From positions 107,797,994-107,861,993 of the forward strand of contig CM058233.1 of assembly GCA_030180135.1 (NCBI GenBank): a stretch of 64,000 bases of DNA. The letters are read 5' to 3'. Source of the DNA: Orychophragmus violaceus. Its lineage: Eukaryota; Streptophyta; Magnoliopsida; Brassicales; Brassicaceae. Position numbers and translations under genes: made by a program. Shown here one piece after another: positions 22,901-31,632 of this stretch; the first letter of the stretch is position 1, and each line of letters begins with the position of its first letter. The notes beneath the pieces are model-generated. The model did no database searches. It saw nothing but the letters and a program-made list of their open reading frames with translations, and was not told the origin of the DNA.

Positions 22901-23017
22901 AGCCATTGATTGCGGGAAGTGGAAAGTCTGTGTCTTGGAACGGACGGTGAAGATTGGCGGATGGAGGGGGAAGAATAATTGGGGATGGTGGGTGTGGAGT
23001 ATGTTAGGCATCGCCAC
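16911..23017 (-). CDS. RBF1: Chloroplast ribosome-binding factor A homologue, Copia element in intron 1
   Basis: RbfA-family protein; the Arabidopsis homologue acts in chloroplast 16S rRNA processing and 30S maturation. Exons on the minus strand: 22,673-23,017 (115 codons), 17,142-17,315 (58 codons) and 16,911-17,042 (43 codons plus stop), all in phase 0 with GT/AG junctions, giving 216 residues. The N-terminus (MAMPNILHTHHPQLFF..) looks like a transit peptide. The KH-like RbfA core runs from about MANPRRVKMVAKQIMREL through DVEVSNDLQVVKVYVSVFGD to LRFIEDESMERGSRV. The C-terminus is acidic (DWEVDDLDDDIIYVK). Intron 1 is 5,357 bp, of which 5,225 bp are the Copia insertion with its duplicated target; the ancestral intron would be 132 bp. 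The exons are intact, so the gene may still work if the long intron is spliced. Confidence 0.92.
17372..17591 (-). repeat. 3' LTR of the Copia element
   Basis: 220 bp, identical to the copy at 22,372-22,591 except for two substitutions (near 17,460 and 17,484). On the element strand it begins TATTAG and ends TGATA. Confidence 0.96.
17615..22138 (-). CDS. Copia Gag-Pol polyprotein
   Basis: Polyprotein of about 1,507 residues counted from MSTTSTPRHQ at 22,138; the frame is open 51 codons further upstream to 22,291, where there is no clear start context. In order: N-terminal Copia gag domain (GLMLVSDRLSSGADFHSW..); CCHC zinc knuckle CTHCGMTGHVVNKC (about 21,290-21,330); protease with DSGATGH (about 20,825-20,845); pre-integrase LWHQRLGHPSPAKL; integrase core with LDVWGPF, RSDNAPE and SVVERKHQ; reverse transcriptase with QMDVSNAFLHG and LLVYVDDIIIA (about 18,550-18,580); and RNase H with DADWGSC, SCEAEYRAM and YCDNKAALH. 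No stop or frameshift interrupts it and every catalytic motif I looked for is present, so the protein should be functional. Confidence 0.96.
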   Translation of the reverse strand: MSTTSTPRHQSTDLYENTYYLHHNDHSGLMLVSDRLSSGADFHSWRRSVHLGLNVRNKIGFINGTIPKPSDDDVNAGSWSRCNDMVSTWLLNSVEKSISASLLYMPTAAMIWNSLLTRFKQDDLCRIFEIEQKLCLVTQGARDVSSYYTELVTLWETYTNFVEMPVCTCGRCECSAAVNWKKMQDRGKIMKFLMGLNESYESTKRQVLMLKPLPTLEEVFHMVCQDERQRVIKPVTSVENVVFQASQSNEADIQHMAAYASYKPRPRPICTHCGMTGHVVNKCYKLHGYPPGHPSASKGQANAAHTQTSYTQQKPSQPQQWKPNAYTKENAIANVMTEVMPSATSSSSGGNSLQLTQAQVQQIIAQLSSLNAPENSGHHSSSSITDHGVMACNASAGTVSFPSSNLRYEHQTLTYKHHCLTSLSNYIPNDAWIVDSGATGHVCSDLAMFSEVEIVKDKTVSLPNGVRVPISHTGTIHLSSTLILHDVLHIPSFHFNLISVSSLVQSSSCSAHFFADCCIIQDLIQGSMIGKCKSFHNLYIFTAHDLASSHSVQPFCASVAVSGDLWHQRLGHPSPAKLHSLSSKLNNTSISSSSHCSICPLAKQKRLPYISHNNLASHAFDLVHLDVWGPFAHETIEGFRYFLTLVDDSTRVTWIYLLRNKSSVSEVFPSFLKLIETQYSTTVKAIRSDNAPELAFTELLKEKGMVHYYSCVDTPQQNSVVERKHQHLLNVARALYFQSHVPVSFWGDCVQTAVYLINITPSPLLNNQSPFQKLVKKEPDYDALRVFGCLCYVSTYPKFRTKFTPRAKPSVFLGYAPGYKGYKVLDLETNIISVSRNVVFHESIFPFHDKTLHTQVPDLFPSSILPLPVPDNTFIHDSLPHTDISDHCTTSLPVLPIHHHTSPHLHTHSNAPSITQHARQDLAISSSPDNARPKRTSKVPSYLSEYHCYLTTHSSPPPTDTTLYPLSSVLSYDHLSSPFKTFILSISTDTEPKTFAQAIKSAAWTKGMNDELNSLKQQETFSVVPLPPEKIAIGCKWVYRLKYNQDGSIDKHKARLVAKGFTQHEGIDYIDTFSPVAKLATVKLILGLAARLGWSLTQMDVSNAFLHGTLDEEIYMALPLGYTAPPGISLPENPVCRLHKSLYGLKQASRQWYTSFSNVLLNDGFTQSQVENTLFVKSQGHVFIALLVYVDDIIIASNDTTAVSKVKGVLQAAFTIKDMGPIRYFLGLEIARSSKGISLCQRKYCLDLLEETGLLAAKPCSVPMDPTVNLSMESGTPLANPSPYRELIGKLLYLTITRPDITYAVNKLSQFLSKPSDVHLAAGQRIIRYLKSNPGQGLFYSASTELCLNVFADADWGSCLDSRRSISGYCVYLGTSLISWKSKKQPVVSRSSCEAEYRAMADATCELLWLAQLLKDLHIKTTGPAKLYCDNKAALHIASNPVFHERTKHVEVDCHKVRDQLKNGFMKTFHVNTHNQHADILTKPLAASLFHSLLSRMSISSLYRSTG
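22372..22591 (-). repeat. 5' LTR of the Copia element
   Basis: 220 bp copy beside the primer-binding site. It carries the promoter for an element transcript that runs in the same direction as RBF1, starting downstream of RBF1 exon 1. Confidence 0.96.
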
Positions 23018-23253
23018 AGTGGAATCCTAGGTCTCTTGATTCCTCTGTTCTGTGTTTTGGATTTGAAAAGCTATGAATGAGTTTTGAGCAGGAGGAGAAG
23101 AAAGTAACGAAAGAAGAACAATATCCGGTAGGGATGTATCTGAGGGTACACTCAAGGGTGACGTGGTAAACCGATCCTGATTTGAAATGAAACCGAATTG
23201 AAACACTAAAACTGACTGTTAAACCGATTAAGAACCAAACCATACCAAACCAT

Positions 23254-23820
23254 ATTCACAATTAGGCTTGGACATAAAAATTGAGAACTGGAAAACCGAA
23301 CCGAAAAGTCAAAAATACATTAACGGTTTCTAAGTTTCTATATCTGAAAGAACCAAACTGAATCAGAATTGAATCGAAAACCGAATATATATCCAAATTA
23401 ACTGAAATACGATTTTCAGACATAAAATATTAGTTATAAATTTAAAATAATTGAATAACTAAAATTAATCGAATATTACTAAAAAAACCGATTTATTTAA
23501 AATAACTTTCTATATTTCTAACCAAATATTCGAAAGTATTCAATTTTTATCCGAACTATTTGAATTATCTAAATTTTATCTAAACTATCCGGATTTTTAT
23601 CAGAATTACTCAAAATTATTCGAAAAAACCAAACCAAATTGTAACCAAACCGAACCTGATTTTTCCAAGTCTTAACTGATTCCTGAGTTTATTATCCAAA
23701 CTGAAACCGAAAGAACCGAACCAAAAGCAGCCCTAATTTTGGAAACACCCAAAAGGTTCTTATGTCAATATAAAAAAAATGGAAAGAACCGAACCTAAGG
23801 CCGAGACCTATTCACAATTA
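23254..23820. mobile_element. 543 bp insertion rich in AACCGAACCG, 12 bp target duplication
   Basis: TATTCACAATTA occurs at 23,254-23,265 and 23,809-23,820, enclosing 543 bp full of degenerate AACCGAACCG/AACCGAAA motifs, a composition often seen in crucifer intergenic DNA. I see no matching inverted ends and no poly(A) at either end, so the class is unclear: a 12 bp duplication is long for most DNA transposons. It lies between the RBF1 start and the ATASE2 stop. Confidence 0.6.
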
Positions 23821-24112
23821 TAATCATGTTTGAGTTGATGTGCAACTTATGGAGGTTAAAAGCGAAAACAAAAATGAGTCTCATGTATCACCAAATAAAG
23901 GATTTGAACTCTAAGTGATACAATAGAACAAAAACCTTTCAAAGATTCATCAGACAAGAACAACCACTTTCTTGTCCATCCCAAACTCAAAATTATAACA
24001 ATAGTAAATAAACATGCCGTAATTAGGTCAAATGGATCAAAACTCAACAAAGATATCGTCATCATACAACTCCATCAGTACCCAAAATTGTATCACGTCC
24101 ACATCTCACAAC

Positions 24113-25780
24113 CTATCGAACCCAACCTCCTTCAATATTGTTAATCTCACCAACAAGACCATCATCAATAAAATCTCCTCCTCCTCGTTTCACCTTATCC
24201 TCCGTAGGCTTCACCGGATAGTTCCCTGTAAAACACGCATAACAGAAGCTCCTAGAATCTTCCCCCAAATGTTTCTTCAAAGTCTCAAACGACAAGAACG
24301 CAAGAGAATCACATCCAATGTAATCCCTAACTTCATCAACACTCATCCTATTCGATATCAACTCCTCTGAGCTAGGCGTGTCCACACCGTAGTAACAAGA
24401 CGCCACAATAGGAGGACTAGCAATCCTCATATGAACCTCTTTGGCTCCAGCTTCTCTCAACAAACGGACAATCTTTGACGATGTTGTTCCTCTAACAATG
24501 GAGTCATCAACAACCACAACTCGTTTCCCTTCTAAAACTCCTCGGACAGGAGATAACTTCAGCTTCACTCCAAAGTCTCTAATCTTCTGAGAAGGTTCAA
24601 TGAAAGTCCTTCCAACATAATGAGACCTAATCAAGCCTTGTTGAAACGCTACACCAGCTTTAGCAGCGTAACCAAGAGCTGCTACAACACCAGAGTCAGG
24701 CACAGCAATCACCACATCGCAATCTACAGGTGACTCAGTAGCTAATATCTCACCAAAGACATGTCTAGATTCATACACAGACCGACCAAAGACAATCGAG
24801 TTCGGTAATGAGAAGTAAATATGTTCGAAAATACATTGCTTTGGTTCAGGATGAGGCATTAAACATTGAGACTTAACACCATCTTTATCCACAACTAAAA
24901 CCTCACCAGGTTGAACCTCTCTCTCATAAGTAGCTTCAATCAAATCAAGAGCACAAGTCTCAGAAGCAAACACAACAGCTCCATTACTTCTCCTACCCAT
25001 TACTAAAGGTCTAAACCCATGTGGATCACGAACAGCAACAAGCTTATCCTCAGTAACAAACACCATTGAATAAGCACCTTGAAGCTTCTCACAAGCATCA
25101 ACAATCCTCATGAAAAAGGGTCTAGCTTTAGATATCGCAATCAAATGAAGTACAACCTCAGTATCAGAACTAGTATTGAAAATCGAACCGTTCTCCTCTA
25201 ACTCAGCTCGTAACTTCGTGTAGTTTACTAAATTCCCGTTGTGAGCAACACCAACAGAGCCAAATCGATAACCGGCGACGAAAGGCTGGACATTTTTGAG
25301 CATTGAAGAACCGGCTGTGGAGTAACGGACATGACCAATGGCGATGTCGCCGGGTAATTGGTCGAGTTTAGATTCGTTGAAAACCTCGGAGACTAAACCA
25401 ACACCTGTAATGGTTTGAAGAACTTTATCTTTGCTAACGGTTACAATACCTGCACCTTCTTGACCTCGATGTTGGAGCGCGTGGAGTGCTAAGTAACAGA
25501 GACGAGAAGCTTCTGAGTCACCGTAGATTCCGACGACTCCGCACTCCTCTCGAGGCTTCTCGTCGTAGTCGTCGTTGTTGTCTGCGAGAAGGGCAAGAGG
25601 GTGGTTTTGGTTTTTAAAGGATGAAACTTTATGTTGAAGTGAAGGGGATGAAGAGATGGAAGCGGGAAGAGGAGAGAAGGGTTTAAGGAACGGATGACGG
25701 AGGAGACGGAGAGGGGTGGAGGGCTTATTGGGTTTAGCATTGAGAGAGATGGAAGAGGAGATGGTGGAAGTGGCCGCCAT
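24113..25780 (-). CDS. ATASE2: Amidophosphoribosyltransferase, chloroplast (ATASE2)
   Basis: Glutamine-PRPP amidotransferase, the first committed step of purine synthesis (PRPP + glutamine to phosphoribosylamine), located in plastids. Single exon, 555 residues, with ATG at 25,780. Residues 1 to about 60 are rich in Ser, Pro and Leu, as in a transit peptide. An acidic propeptide precedes EECGVVGIYGD, where Cys80 is the expected N-terminal nucleophile after processing. The class II glutaminase domain follows (LQHRGQEGAGI, HVRYSTAGSS, AHNGNLVN), then the phosphoribosyltransferase domain with VVVVDDSIVRGTTS. C-terminal cysteines (CDSLAF, FCYACFTGNYP) fit the family's iron-sulfur site. The intact intronless structure and the position match Arabidopsis At4g34740 (ATASE2/CIA1/DOV1), the major leaf isoform. 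Confidence 0.96.
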   Translation of the reverse strand: MAATSTISSSISLNAKPNKPSTPLRLLRHPFLKPFSPLPASISSSPSLQHKVSSFKNQNHPLALLADNNDDYDEKPREECGVVGIYGDSEASRLCYLALHALQHRGQEGAGIVTVSKDKVLQTITGVGLVSEVFNESKLDQLPGDIAIGHVRYSTAGSSMLKNVQPFVAGYRFGSVGVAHNGNLVNYTKLRAELEENGSIFNTSSDTEVVLHLIAISKARPFFMRIVDACEKLQGAYSMVFVTEDKLVAVRDPHGFRPLVMGRRSNGAVVFASETCALDLIEATYEREVQPGEVLVVDKDGVKSQCLMPHPEPKQCIFEHIYFSLPNSIVFGRSVYESRHVFGEILATESPVDCDVVIAVPDSGVVAALGYAAKAGVAFQQGLIRSHYVGRTFIEPSQKIRDFGVKLKLSPVRGVLEGKRVVVVDDSIVRGTTSSKIVRLLREAGAKEVHMRIASPPIVASCYYGVDTPSSEELISNRMSVDEVRDYIGCDSLAFLSFETLKKHLGEDSRSFCYACFTGNYPVKPTEDKVKRGGGDFIDDGLVGEINNIEGGWVR

Positions 25781-27750
25781 GGATGATGGACGATTTGAGG
25801 TTTGTGAGGGCAGAGCAAAAAAAAAAGGCTCTTTTAGGTTTTTGTTTTTTAAGGGTCAATTTGGGGAGGGTTTGTGACTGAGTCTGTACAGTACACGTCA
25901 GTGAAGTGCCGCCTCACCATCCAATCTTGGCCTTTAATTCTTTGCTGTTCGATATTTCAAAGGAGAGCCTATTTTATTCGAGGTGGGGTCTTGAATTTGT
26001 ATTGGTCTTTGTTGAACTTGAATGTATACATGTATTTTTGTGGCTTATAAAATACTGAAATAGCTCAAATTGCCAATCTAAAACGAACCGGATTGGATTT
26101 AAAGTCTGGTTGAACCCATAAATTGTTTTGAAAAGATGTTGGTTTATGATAAGAGAGGGGCTGCAAATAGAGGTTCAAAGTTTTTTTTCCTTTTGAAAAG
26201 CTCTGCTAGCGGATTCAAGTTAATCAAGTAGATTTATGCTCCAAAGGAGCTTATTAAGCCATTTCCACCAAAAGTTTTTTTGTCTGACTAAAACTTTATT
26301 AATTATATCGAAGTTATAATATTCAAATCATATGTGACTATAAATGTATATTATTACATAAGCAACTATGTGTGACATATGTTGAAAACGGTACGAAAAA
26401 ATAAGATTCACGGTGTCTTAATCGAAAACGCCTTACTCGCTAACGAATACATATATTCGTAGTACTTCTTCAGATACGCTCTTACTCTAGTACAATTCTT
26501 TTGTCTTTCTTTGTCTTAAGGATGTTTCTTAATCATACTAGTAAACTCCCATTACAGTTGGTACTAGCCATGAAATACAATCATTTGATACCAATTACTC
26601 CGTATTAGTCTTTGTAAATATTTTAGACCTTGGCCGAACTCCAATATAATCTATTAGTACTATCTTCCCAAAAAACATCACTGTCAGTTCTTCTTTCGGA
26701 TTCTTCTATAGAAGTATGGTCATCTTCTTCTTTTATCCAGTTAAAGTTAGTCGATGCTCTAATCCAAGGTCTAAAATTGTAAAAAAATATGCTTTGGAAT
26801 AAGGTTCTTGCAGGTCGCTACCGTCTTGTCTTATGGCCACGGTGACTTTAAGCTGCAATTTTTTGTTCCAAAAAGTTGTGCTTCTCCGGTTAACTTTCCC
26901 GGGAAAAGAAAATTATTGTGCTTTTGAGTGCAACAGAAAAACACTGGCAAGAGAATATTTGTTGAAACAATACTCCAATGCTAGAAGAAAACAGCCCTAC
27001 AGCGAGAGACATACAACGCCAAATAACCAAGATGAAACCCATGTTTTCTTTCTAGTTGAGACCACAATTGGCCACACTGAAAGAATAACGATTATCGATG
27101 CCACCATTGAGCCCTGATTGTGGTTGGAAAAGAGGCCCCAATTGTTTGAGAGAAGTTTTATTTTCTTACACACATTTATAGATAGACCTTTGATAGTAAT
27201 CTTTATTACATGGGATATATAAATTGTGGATTTGTTGTATTACTTGAGTTTGTGGACTTGGTTTGGATCTCTCTTGTGTGATTTAAGAAGCTAATATCTC
27301 TTAAAACTTGAGGAGGTTGAGAAAGGAGGTATAAGCTGAATAAAAGATAAGATGATTAGTCACTTCAAGCAGCAAATGTCTCCATTTACACCATGTGTCC
27401 GAGACTTCTCTTAGCAGCAAACTTCAAGCAGCAAACGTCTCTTAACATCAAGTCGACGGTTCAATCTAATTTGTGCAACACTAAAAGCCAGTTAGTCTTT
27501 TTTAGTTTTAACTTTAAAGACCCAGTTATTCTTTATTCGAAATTATTTTAATTTTTATATTTGGGTCACTGATTGTATCAAGATTGTGTCTATATCTTAT
27601 AAACATTTTAGGATATCATCATATTTGATTTGTCGAAAAACAAATTTTTTTTTTTTATCAAAACAAGTTTTATGCCAAAGTGAGGTAATTTCATACTTTG
27701 AGGACCAAAAAAAAAAAATAGAGAGTAATTTAAGAAAACGTTAAGGGTCA
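25781..27750. other. Intergenic DNA between ATASE2 and SAUR49
   Basis: Contains the ATASE2 promoter side (from 25,781 rightwards) and, at the other end, the SAUR49 promoter. A 94-codon frame from the ATG at 26,833 to 27,117 resembles no family I know. A weak scar-like pair, GAG(A)GTAATTT, flanks CATACTTTGAGGACC plus an A run at 27,681-27,731. Confidence 0.5.
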
Positions 27751-27787
27751 TTATAAAACCCTAGCTGATCTTTAATTATCCCACGCT

Positions 27788-27812
27788 CCCCCCCCCCCCC
27801 CCCCCCCCCCCC
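27788..27812 (+). repeat. C25 homopolymer in the SAUR49 5' leader
   Basis: 25 consecutive C residues ending 49 bp before the SAUR49 ATG and about 30 bp after a TATA-like TTATAAAA (27,751-27,758), so probably transcribed. The opposite strand is a G25 run able to form G-quadruplexes. Its length may vary or be mis-assembled. Confidence 0.85.
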
Positions 27813-27861
27813 TCAATATCCCTGCTTGCCGAAACTATCCAAAAACTTAGAAAACGCAAAG

Positions 27862-28299
27862 ATGGGAAAGAACAACAAGATCGGAAGCGTTGTCCGGATC
27901 CGTCAGATGCTTAAACATTGGCAGAAGAAAGCTCACATTGGATCTAACAAAGATCATGTTTCAGATGTTCCTCCTGGACATGTTGCTGTTTCCGTTGGCC
28001 AGAATCAGCGGAGATACGTTGTCCGTGCTAAGCATCTAAACCATCCAATTTTCCAAAGACTCCTCACGGAGGCAGAGGAAGAGTATGGTTTCTCTAACGT
28101 CGGTCCGTTAGCAATTCCTTGCGACGAGTCGTTGTTCGAGGAGATCATTGGAGTTGTGGTTCGGTCTGAGTTGTATGGACAAGCAGCAACGTTGGAGGAT
28201 ATCCGGAGATGCAGCCACGTCGGGATGGCCAAGAACATTGAGTATTTATGCGAATCTCAGCCGTTGCTTCCTGGTATTGCTGAAAAATCTGTATGTTAA
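27862..28299 (+). CDS. SAUR49: SAUR family protein, SAUR49 type
   Basis: Small auxin up RNA protein of 145 residues; the start is the first ATG, MGKNNKIGSVVRIRQMLKHW. SAUR proteins as a family inhibit PP2C.D phosphatases and so raise plasma-membrane H+-ATPase activity and cell expansion. The core SAUR domain runs from VPPGHVAVSVG through LNHPIFQRLLTEAEEEYGF to LAIPCDESLFEEII. An extended C-terminal tail (DIRRCSHVGMAKNIEYLCESQ) marks the longer SAUR49 subgroup. Intronless, as is normal for the family. Position directly after ATASE2 matches Arabidopsis At4g34750. The C25 tract in its leader is unusual. Confidence 0.94.
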   Translation: MGKNNKIGSVVRIRQMLKHWQKKAHIGSNKDHVSDVPPGHVAVSVGQNQRRYVVRAKHLNHPIFQRLLTEAEEEYGFSNVGPLAIPCDESLFEEIIGVVVRSELYGQAATLEDIRRCSHVGMAKNIEYLCESQPLLPGIAEKSVC

Positions 28300-28963
28300 T
28301 TGCGTAAAGAGGATTAACCGGAATCACTGGAATTTGCAAACCAAAAGCTTTGGTTAGAGATAATTTTTCAATCTCTAATTCAAAACTTGATTTCCTTTTT
28401 TTCAATTTTTTTTTTTCGTTTTGCTAATTTTGTGATTCTAGTTTGACAGGGAAAGTAGGGTTTGATTGTGTTTTTCTTTGTGGATCCTTTGTTGCTAATG
28501 TTATCTCCATGATTGAAAGCAAGGAGATAATGTTTGGAGAGAGAATCTCAGTTTTAAATTTACATATTTGGGTTTAGTCAAAAGATCCTTATTTACTTCT
28601 TTTGGCTATTTTCAATTGTATATTTAGATCTGGATTTTAACTAAAGACTAATTAATATTTTGAAGTTATTGTTTATTTATGGTTTTTTCTTTAATTGGTT
28701 AAATACGTGAGATTTCTATGTTCATATTGTAGTTAAAAATATCCAAGTCAAATTTCTCTCCAAAATACAATACTTGTAAAGATGATTAATTACAATTACA
28801 TAAAAATGAATATACATTTCAGCTGTCAAAAGAACAGATATAAATTTCATAATATATAGTATACTGCAAAAAGGAAAGAAAATCCAATATATACAAATTT
28901 TCAAAACACTATTGTGCTTCCTTTTCTTATTGGTTAAATAGCATAGCATACATGTATGAAAGA
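28300..28963. other. SAUR49 3' UTR and intergenic DNA
   Basis: The first 200-300 bp probably hold the SAUR49 3' UTR. The rest is AT-rich with nothing recognised up to the Helitron left end. Confidence 0.5.
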
Positions 28964-30154
28964 TCTATTCTATTAAAACAGGAAGGTTTGCCATTGTACA
29001 TAAATGTTGTTTCCGAAATTTGCCCTTGATTTTATTAGGATTTGTAACCTTCATTAAGGGTAAAACTGTAAAACAATTTATATTTGATTTATTCATAATA
29101 TCTTATAATATCTTTTGTTTTCCTTTTTCTATCCTAATCATATCTAACAAAAATCTTTTTCAAAAATTTAATAAAATAATAATTAATTTCGAAATTAATA
29201 TTAAAATAAATATTATAAATTGTTCTATTAAAACATGAAGGTTTGCCATGGTACATAAATGTTGTTTCCGAAATTTGCCCTTGATTTTATTAGGATTTGT
29301 AACCTTCATTAATTAAGGGTAAAACTGTAAAACAATTTATATTTGATTTATTCATAATATCTTATAATATCTTTTGTTTTCATTTTTCTATCCTAATCAT
29401 ATCTAACAAAAATCTTTTTCAAAAATTTAATAAAATAATAATTAATTTCGAAATTAATATTAAAATAAATATTATAAATTGTTCTTAACTAAAATTTAAC
29501 TTAAAAAATAAAATCAAGCATAATTAAGTTACTAAATCAATTGGTACATATAATTATATAATTTAATACATAATTATTTTATAAATTATATAATCATTAA
29601 AATTAATAAATTATTATTAAAATAAGAAAATAGAATATAATATTGAAATAATAGTTTAAACTCAATAATAGTATTGATAATCGATATATTTAACATAATC
29701 TATTATATTTTATTTATTTTATTACAATAAATGTAACCATGTATTGTTAATATTCTTTTCTATATCTACATATATATATTATAATTTAACTATAACTTTA
29801 TATAAATTCGATATAGTAATATTATCTATATTATTAAAACATGTGACCTTTTTTGAAACTACCTTTGGTCTTACGGGAATATTACTTTTTGTGTCATTAG
29901 TTTTATCTTAATTATAAAAACACATCAAAATGAACTTAATCGATCCAAAATGTTAAATGAACGGGTTATTATATATTAGTTACATTTTGATTTATAAAAT
30001 AAACATAAAAATCTTTATATTTAGACCATTATTAAACGGGTCAAAAAATAGATGAACAAATTTAATTATCTATACTATTAAAAACAAAACATGTCTACTA
30101 GAATACGTGATAGAAAACATAACCCGCGCTTCATTAGCGCGGGTCAAAATCTAG
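28964..30154 (+). mobile_element. Non-autonomous Helitron, about 1.19 kb
   Basis: The 5' end is A|TCTATTCTATTAAAAC and the 3' end is CTAG|T. Seven bases before CTAG stands a perfect 7 bp GC-rich hairpin (CCCGCGC, loop TTCATTA, GCGCGGG; 30,123-30,143). Insertion between A and T, TC at the start, and CTAG with a subterminal hairpin are the Helitron signature of Arabidopsis-type families. No Rep/helicase frame is present. Two more 5'-end-like sequences lie inside, at about 29,825 and 30,069 (TCTATA(T/C)TATTAAAA), so the element may be composite. Confidence 0.85.
28968..29481 (+). repeat. Tandem duplication of about 255 bp at the Helitron 5' end
   Basis: 28,968-29,222 and 29,223-29,481 are nearly identical, differing by a few substitutions and a 4 bp insertion (AATT). 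Each unit begins TTCTATTAAAAC, which is Helitron 5'-terminal sequence, so the duplication doubled the element's left end. Confidence 0.9.
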
Positions 30155-30856
30155 TTTATTGTTAAAAAATGAAAGATTGGGAAATTGTTACTAAAAAAAC
30201 ATAGCTAATTCTGAGTTTTTTTTTTATAATCTTTAATTCGTCAAAAATTTCTGACCGGCTAAAAATATCCATTAAAAATATTGATTTTTTTTCTTTCTGT
30301 TAGAAATCCGTCAAATTAATCTTACATTTCCGACCAAAAAATTAATGGTATTTAAAAATAGTTTCTGTTAAAAATTTTGAAAGAAAAAAGAAGCTAACAC
30401 CTTACAAAAGAACAGCGGATTCTTAATGATGGAACTATTTCGTCAAAAATTAAATTTCGTCATTAAATTTTTGAGTAACCGTTAGTAACAAAACAGTAAA
30501 ACATCTGATTTGAAATGAGAAAAACAAATAAGTTTGAAAAGTAAAGAAATCAAATGGAATGTTTAAAACTAATTGCCACTGTTTATAACTGCGCGCTTAA
30601 CGCTGTCTAAACCACTTTTAAGGACATTAAAATGTAATCGGATCTCTTACTAATAATAAAACTTAACCAGTATTCTATTAAAAAAGAAGTTGACAAAATT
30701 GATATTGTGCTTTTTATAGAGAAGCATATCTTAGTGAATCATCTGGCTGTTGCGTGAGTATTCAACAAAGCACTAAGCAAATTTAATAACTTTACAATGG
30801 ACTGATTTATTTATTTATTTTTATTGTAACAAAGGTAGACTGTTTTATCTTAAAAA
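30155..30856. other. Intergenic DNA, nothing recognised
   Basis: AT-rich sequence with repeated motifs of the kind CGTCAAAAATT and GACCGGCTAAAAAT in both orientations. No gene or complete element could be defined. Confidence 0.5.
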
Positions 30857-31075
30857 AAGATTTGATTGGTAATTTCTAACCATAGCGGTTAAAAACATAC
30901 CGTTTTAATTGTAATAAATCACAAAACGATATCAAAAGTTACAGTTAAATAATTATTCTCAGTTTATATTACCGTTTTCACAATAAATTTTATTTACGTT
31001 TTTACACTATTTAATCGTTTACTTTTTTCATTAACAACTAATATATACGTTCCGCTTTTGTAACCAGTCAGACCT
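30857..31075. mobile_element. MITE with GGTC(C/T)GATTGGT-type ends, diverged copy
   Basis: The left part reads GATTTGATTGGTAATTTCTAACC and the right end CCGCTTTTGTAACCAGTCAGACC, whose reverse complement matches the start of the copy at 38,603. The interior holds diverged short motifs (AGCGGTT, CCGTTTT) in both directions. Confidence 0.5.
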
Positions 31076-31353
31076 TAAACTTTTAGTTACTAATTAAACC
31101 TCTAAAAATAAGTAATCATATAGCATTGTTCTACCATAAGAATGTTAAAAGAGTTTTACTAAAGAACATGCAAGACTCAGAGTTATGCTAAAACAATATG
31201 TACACACAATCTTAAACATAATTGATTTAACTATTGATGTAATCAGGACCCGTCTTCAGATATTGAAAACTATAAATATTTTAGGTAAATTCATTGGATC
31301 GAGACCAATATTTAACCCGGATATACTCATGACGACCTTAGATGTAACTAAAC
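31076..31353. other. Intergenic DNA, nothing firm
   Basis: Contains AATCAGGACCCGTCTTCAG at about 31,240, similar in wording to 13,404, which suggests old hAT-type debris. No second end found. Confidence 0.4.
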
Positions 31354-31632
31354 ATTCTCTCTGTTCCTAAAAAAAAATAATTTTCTAGATTTTGTTTTTG
31401 TTTCATAAATACTGATGTTTTACGTTTTTATATAATTTTTATTAATTAATGATAATGAATTGTAAACTTCAAAAATTATAACTAAATTTATTAAATTTTT
31501 ATTGGTTTAAAGTTATAGTATAAAATACAAATAACAAAAAACAATGCATTTATAAACATGTTTTAATTGTCTTCTTAATATATGTAAAAATCTTAAAACA
31601 TCAATCATTTAAAAACAAACAACGGGAGTATA
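31354..31632. mobile_element. MITE with CTCTCTGTTCCTAA / AACGGGAGTAT ends
   Basis: Short terminal inverted repeats of the widespread plant ACTCCCTCCGTT form enclose about 280 bp of AT-rich DNA. No coding capacity. Related ends occur at 43,616-43,882. Confidence 0.5.

Noticed and set aside
26833..27117. 94-codon frame starting with ATG
   Set aside because: No recognisable domain, no conserved neighbour in the block at this position; length is within chance for AT-rich DNA.
28964..29481. CRISPR-like or satellite array
   Set aside because: Only two 255 bp units, explained as a duplicated Helitron end; the genome is a plant.
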